Of a DNA stretch of 10,492 bases, positions 7,986-10,492 are shown one piece after another. Source of the DNA: Cephalothrix simula (lineage: Eukaryota; Nemertea; Palaeonemertea; Archinemertea; Cephalotrichidae); NCBI GenBank assembly GCA_035591015.1, contig JAXIUW010223396.1, positions 1 to 10,492 of the forward strand. Reading direction: 5' to 3'. Under the pieces are notes generated by a model. It was not told the DNA's origin. It saw nothing but the letters and a program-made list of their open reading frames with translations, and did not search any database. Numbering within the stretch: position 1 is the first letter of the stretch; each line of letters starts with the position of its first letter. The translations under genes and the position numbers were made by a program.

Positions 7986-8780
7986 ATGACGACCGGAATA
8001 AAATCTAATGCATTAGAATCTTCATTCACCTGGAGTAAAACCACAGAATCAGTTATGAATGACACAGAAAGTCCAAATAAAGGAGTTCCAAAAAATACAA
8101 CCCCCAAAAGAAGGAGACATACAAAATCAAGACAGAAAAAGGATCCGGAAACGATCTTGAAGGTCAAGGCCACAAGACGAACCAAGGCCAATAATCGCGA
8201 ACGAAACCGTATGCATGGATTAAACGATGCTTTGGACACTTTAAGGGACGTTTTACCCACAATGCCCGAAGAACAAAAATTAACTAAAATTGAAACCCTG
8301 CGCATGGCATATAATTATATTTGGGCTTTGTCAGAAACTCTAAAATCATTGGAAAATGGTGAACAATCAAATATCCAAAACGAAATTTGTGCTAATGTAA
8401 TGGACCATGTTACGAAAAACGAACAGAATGTGCGAGCAACTAGTTTAGACATTTATCCATCCCCTCCAATTCAATCTAATGAACAATATACATGCCCCAC
8501 AAGTGTTGGACAGTATTCAAATAATATTGCACAGTATACGAATAATATGGGACAATATCCAGTACTATGCCAAAGTCCCCAGTCCATGGTTATGTCTAAT
8601 AGTCCCCAGTCTATGGTTAATATGCCACACAGTCCCCAGTCTATGGTTGTGGCTCACAGTCCACAGTCAATGGATATGTACTCTTACGAACAGTCATTTT
8701 CATGGCAGAATGGTCCAGTGTCTCCATGCAGCTCAACGTCCAGTCAAACATTATATTATCCTACGCATATTCAATTATGA
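7986..8780 (+). CDS. neurog: Neurogenin-family bHLH transcription factor
   Basis: This 264-residue protein is a proneural, DNA-binding transcription factor expected to act in the nucleus as a heterodimer with a class I (E/Daughterless) bHLH partner on CANNTG E-boxes. A lysine/arginine-rich putative nuclear localisation stretch lies at residues 40-52. The bHLH domain spans about 64-119: basic region [14 protein letters not shown] with the E72-R73-x-R75 DNA-contact signature, helix 1, a loop containing LPTMPEEQ, and helix 2 [20 protein letters not shown]. The loop and helix 2 match neurogenins ([14 protein letters not shown]) rather than NeuroD (VVP...QKLSKIETLR). The C-terminal half is low-complexity, with QY heptads (167-191) and four SPQSM repeats (197-229). 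I chose the ATG at 7986 because a 3' splice site (TTTCAG) ends at 7977, it is the first AUG in the inferred mRNA, and it has A at -3. An in-frame ATG at 7965 lies inside the intron end. Family identity is seen directly; the gene-level orthology is inferred. Confidence 0.95.
   Translation: MTTGIKSNALESSFTWSKTTESVMNDTESPNKGVPKNTTPKRRRHTKSRQKKDPETILKVKATRRTKANNRERNRMHGLNDALDTLRDVLPTMPEEQKLTKIETLRMAYNYIWALSETLKSLENGEQSNIQNEICANVMDHVTKNEQNVRATSLDIYPSPPIQSNEQYTCPTSVGQYSNNIAQYTNNMGQYPVLCQSPQSMVMSNSPQSMVNMPHSPQSMVVAHSPQSMDMYSYEQSFSWQNGPVSPCSSTSSQTLYYPTHIQL
8511..8558 (+). repeat. QY-led heptad repeats in the neurogenin C-terminus
   Basis: Glutamine-tyrosine pairs recur at residues 176, 183 and 190 with exact 7-residue spacing ([19 protein letters not shown]), with a fourth QY at 167. 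This precedes the SPQSM repeats directly. The region is disordered-looking and may act as a transactivation segment, which is an inference. Confidence 0.7.
8572..8675 (+). repeat. SPQSM tandem repeats inside the neurogenin C-terminus
   Basis: Four copies of SPQSM start at residues 197, 206, 216 and 225 of the 264-aa protein, spaced 9, 10 and 9 residues. At DNA level the copies share AGTCC(C/A)CAGTC..TGG with 27-30 base spacing, so they look like a recent in-frame tandem expansion. Each adds a serine-proline site. I do not know this repeat from other neurogenins. Confidence 0.85.
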
Positions 8781-8883
8781 GTGATTATTGAACTTATCCA
8801 AAGAAATCTGTGATTTATATTCTAATTTTTTATGATTTATTTTTCTTACTAAAATGCATAATGAGAAAATTTACTGTATATAA

Positions 8884-8931
8884 TGGTATTCAAATGCAGA
8901 TAATGTAAGAATTATCTGCATTTGTGGTATT
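8884..8931. repeat. 14-bp perfect hairpin bracketed by 7-bp direct repeats
   Basis: A perfect 14-bp inverted repeat (8891-8904 with 8911-8924) encloses a 6-base loop GTAAGA. TGGTATT lies immediately on both sides (8884-8890 and 8925-8931). The unit begins about 100 bases after the neurogenin stop, so it is probably in the 3' UTR and would form a stable RNA stem-loop. The direct repeats resemble a target-site duplication around a tiny palindromic insertion. Confidence 0.75.
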
Positions 8932-9013
8932 TTAATGTATAAAACTATAATTTAGAGTATACATGTACTTAATATTTAAATTTTGTTTGAAACTCATTAA
9001 CTTTTGATAATAC

Positions 9014-9039
9014 CAAAATTTTTGCATGCAAAAATTTTG
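9014..9039. repeat. 26-bp perfect palindrome centred on GCATGC
   Basis: The two halves are exact reverse complements with no spacer: CAAAATTTTTGCA followed by its complement. The centre holds TGCATGCA, which contains TGCATG on both strands. It lies 234 bases past the neurogenin stop. If transcribed it gives a UGCAUG element, the binding word of Rbfox proteins, within a self-complementary stretch. Confidence 0.75.
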
Positions 9040-9966
9040 CAAAGTTCAAATTTATATTATCATATGACATTTTATCAAGTTTTTTAATGCAAAATATCAA
9101 GTTGTTTTTCTACAAAAAAATAACTATCGTCATATTTTATTAGACATAATTTTTATTCGCAACATAGTAAAATTTATAATAGTATAGCCGGATCAGTCAT
9201 TTCATAAATATAAATTCTATTATTGATAATTTGTAAATACTGAATGATAAATGCAATTATATTTTTGTATATAAATTTTGTTATGTACATAATAATAGCG
9301 AAATATAAATATTTTCTTGATTTTATTATGAAATGTTATGAAAATTACAAAATCAAATATATAAATAACCTCAAATTATATTCTCCGATGTTCTTAAATA
9401 ATGATTTTTTTGGTAGTATTATCTGGTAAAGGGTTTTGGGCAAATGTTAATTTCTTAATCACGATTTGACTTTTAAAAGGGCGTTCATTTGAAAAAATAG
9501 ATCCAACACAATATTTGTTTGAAGTATACCGTATACAATTACATAATGTACCAAAGAGAACTTAAAAAATTAGGCTTTGTAATGATATTAATCAATTTAA
9601 CTAATAAGGTAAAAAAAAAACTACTTGTGTACTCCCTTTGTTTTAGTCAAATTGTGATGCAATATATTGTTCAACATATAATTATATAATTAAATATTAA
9701 ATATAATATATATAACACACTCTGTGGTGGTTGATACGAATTATATCACGTGTGTTCTGGTGAAAAAAGCACGAGGGGCTATAGATTGTATTTAATGTCT
9801 TTTGTTTCCGCTAAACAGAAGAGCTGTCGGCGTAGTAATTATTATTGATTTTGTTGTATTACACTAGTGGAATATCAAGCTGATACTACATGACAATTAA
9901 CATTGATAAAAGATTACACGTTTTATTATATACAAAAAATAGCGTACCCGAAAATTATACAATTAT

Positions 9967-10476
9967 AAAAATCTATTTCACGCTTCAATCCAAGCATGAT
10001 AATATCATTTTTAGTTCTGCTTCAATGCATTATGATTTGCGTCAGAATGTTTTATATCATCAGTTCTAATCCCATTACATCAAAAAATCTTGAACAAACT
10101 GAAGTCAAGGTTTTAATTCGGCACATAGTTATCCCAAACGATAGACACAATGTTTTCAGAATTCGATAAAAATAATAAACATTTTTCAAAACAAAAATTG
10201 ATATGTTTTTCTTGTTTTTTTTCTCCCCTTTCATTGGCATATCTTTGTTTTTGAATAAATAAACCATCTTAAATGTGACTTTTGAACGCACGGAATAATG
10301 GAAATACGCTCATAAATACCTTGACGTTATTAAAAAATTATAACTTTGTTATTCTTCAAGATTTTTTGATGGGATTTGAACTGATGATACAAAACATTCT
10401 GACCGAATCATAATACAATGAAGCAGAACTAAAAATGATATTATCATGCTTGAATTGAAGCGTGAAATAGATTTTT
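9967..10476. mobile_element. Foldback (long inverted-repeat) non-autonomous element
   Basis: The left arm (9967-10094, 128 bases) and right arm (10355-10476, 122 bases) are reverse complements, with about seven substitutions and small indels of 1 and 5 bases by eye. The central 260 bases are mostly unpaired, though GTCAAGG words suggest the arms once ran further in. TACAATT occurs just outside the left end (9958-9964) and overlaps the right end by one base (10476-10482), a candidate target-site duplication. There is no transposase frame, so it would be a MITE or foldback element mobilised in trans. The minus-strand open frame at 10052-10291 lies in the element and looks like chance. Confidence 0.7.
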
Positions 10477-10492
10477 ACAATTTATTGAAACA

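Larger units (their letters stand above)
8781..9957 (+). other. Presumptive 3' UTR and downstream AT-rich DNA
   Basis: After the stop codon the sequence is extremely AT-rich and has no convincing coding frame. I find no canonical AATAAA between the stop and position 10174. The nearest variants are ATTAAA at 9689-9694 and 9696-9701, so the polyadenylation site cannot be placed. Two strong inverted repeats (8891-8924 and 9014-9039) lie here. The small open frame at 9244-9429 has AT-driven composition and is not treated as a gene. Confidence 0.5.

Noticed and set aside
7928-8305. 125-residue open frame on the minus strand over the neurogenin bHLH region
   Set aside because: It is antisense to the clear bHLH coding sequence and its hydrophobic translation comes from the complement of K/R/T-rich codons.
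8479-8784. 101-residue + strand frame inside the neurogenin C-terminus
   Set aside because: Out-of-frame reading of the SPQSM repeat DNA; its repeated PSLWL-type words mirror the real repeats.
8891-8924. microRNA precursor
   Set aside because: The stem is only 14 bp with a 6-base loop and the flanks do not pair further, too short for a canonical precursor.
9244-9429. 61-residue + strand frame rich in I, N, Y, F and K
   Set aside because: The composition is what AT-rich DNA yields by chance; no domain or conserved motif.
10052-10291. 79-residue minus-strand frame in the foldback element
   Set aside because: Starts in the spacer and ends in the inverted arm; no transposase-like residues, low-complexity K/N-rich translation.

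Overview
This is a metazoan nuclear DNA window: AT-rich, with long non-coding stretches, a spliced gene, and degraded dispersed repeats. It holds one gene that can be named with confidence, a neurogenin-family bHLH transcription factor on the + strand (CDS 7986-8780, 264 aa). The lineage is inferred. The protein sits in the bilaterian neurogenin group, and the very AT-rich background, frequent ACATGTA-type words and many degenerate repeats fit a lophotrochozoan, most likely a bivalve mollusc. No sequence search was possible, so the species is open.

Layout. Bases 1-238 hold a GC-richer frame open from the window edge, possibly the end of an unknown exon or an old repeat. Bases 239-6740 are about 6.5 kb of intergenic DNA in which I can support only repeats and motifs. 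These are a 32-bp tandem repeat (about 1470-1616), a small CpG-dense patch (2437-2467), a near-perfect palindrome (2806-2831), a GC-richer island with a 16-bp palindrome (3480-3740), a 20-bp tandem repeat (4011-4090) directly beside a minus-strand tRNA-derived SINE-like body (about 4091-4330), a degenerate terminal-inverted-repeat element containing a YY1-type site (about 4509-4764), and an imperfect stem-loop (5454-5510). A possible bZIP-site pair lies at 898-925.

The neurogenin locus occupies about 6770-8900 and beyond. The proximal promoter (6770-7035) has an inverted pair of CCAAT boxes, a nearly perfect SOX-POU composite site, two HES/Hairy-type CACGCG sites and a TATA box at 6986-6993. 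A short non-coding exon 1 (about 7016-7133) ends at a consensus donor. An 844-base intron (7134-7977) separates it from exon 2, whose first AUG is the neurogenin start. The whole protein is encoded in exon 2, matching the 5'-UTR-intron architecture known from vertebrate neurogenin/NeuroD genes. The regulatory motifs suggest a model: SOXB/POU neural activators switch the gene on, HES repressors downstream of Notch switch it off, and proline-directed kinases may act on the SP-rich C-terminal tail.

Downstream of the stop codon is AT-rich presumptive 3' UTR and intergenic DNA, with a 14-bp perfect hairpin exactly bracketed by 7-bp direct repeats (8884-8931) and a 26-bp perfect palindrome (9014-9039). 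The window ends with a foldback element (9967-10476) with 120-base inverted arms and a candidate 7-bp target-site duplication. The most interesting points are the compact neural promoter, the SPQSM repeat tail of the protein, and the foldback and hairpin insertions.
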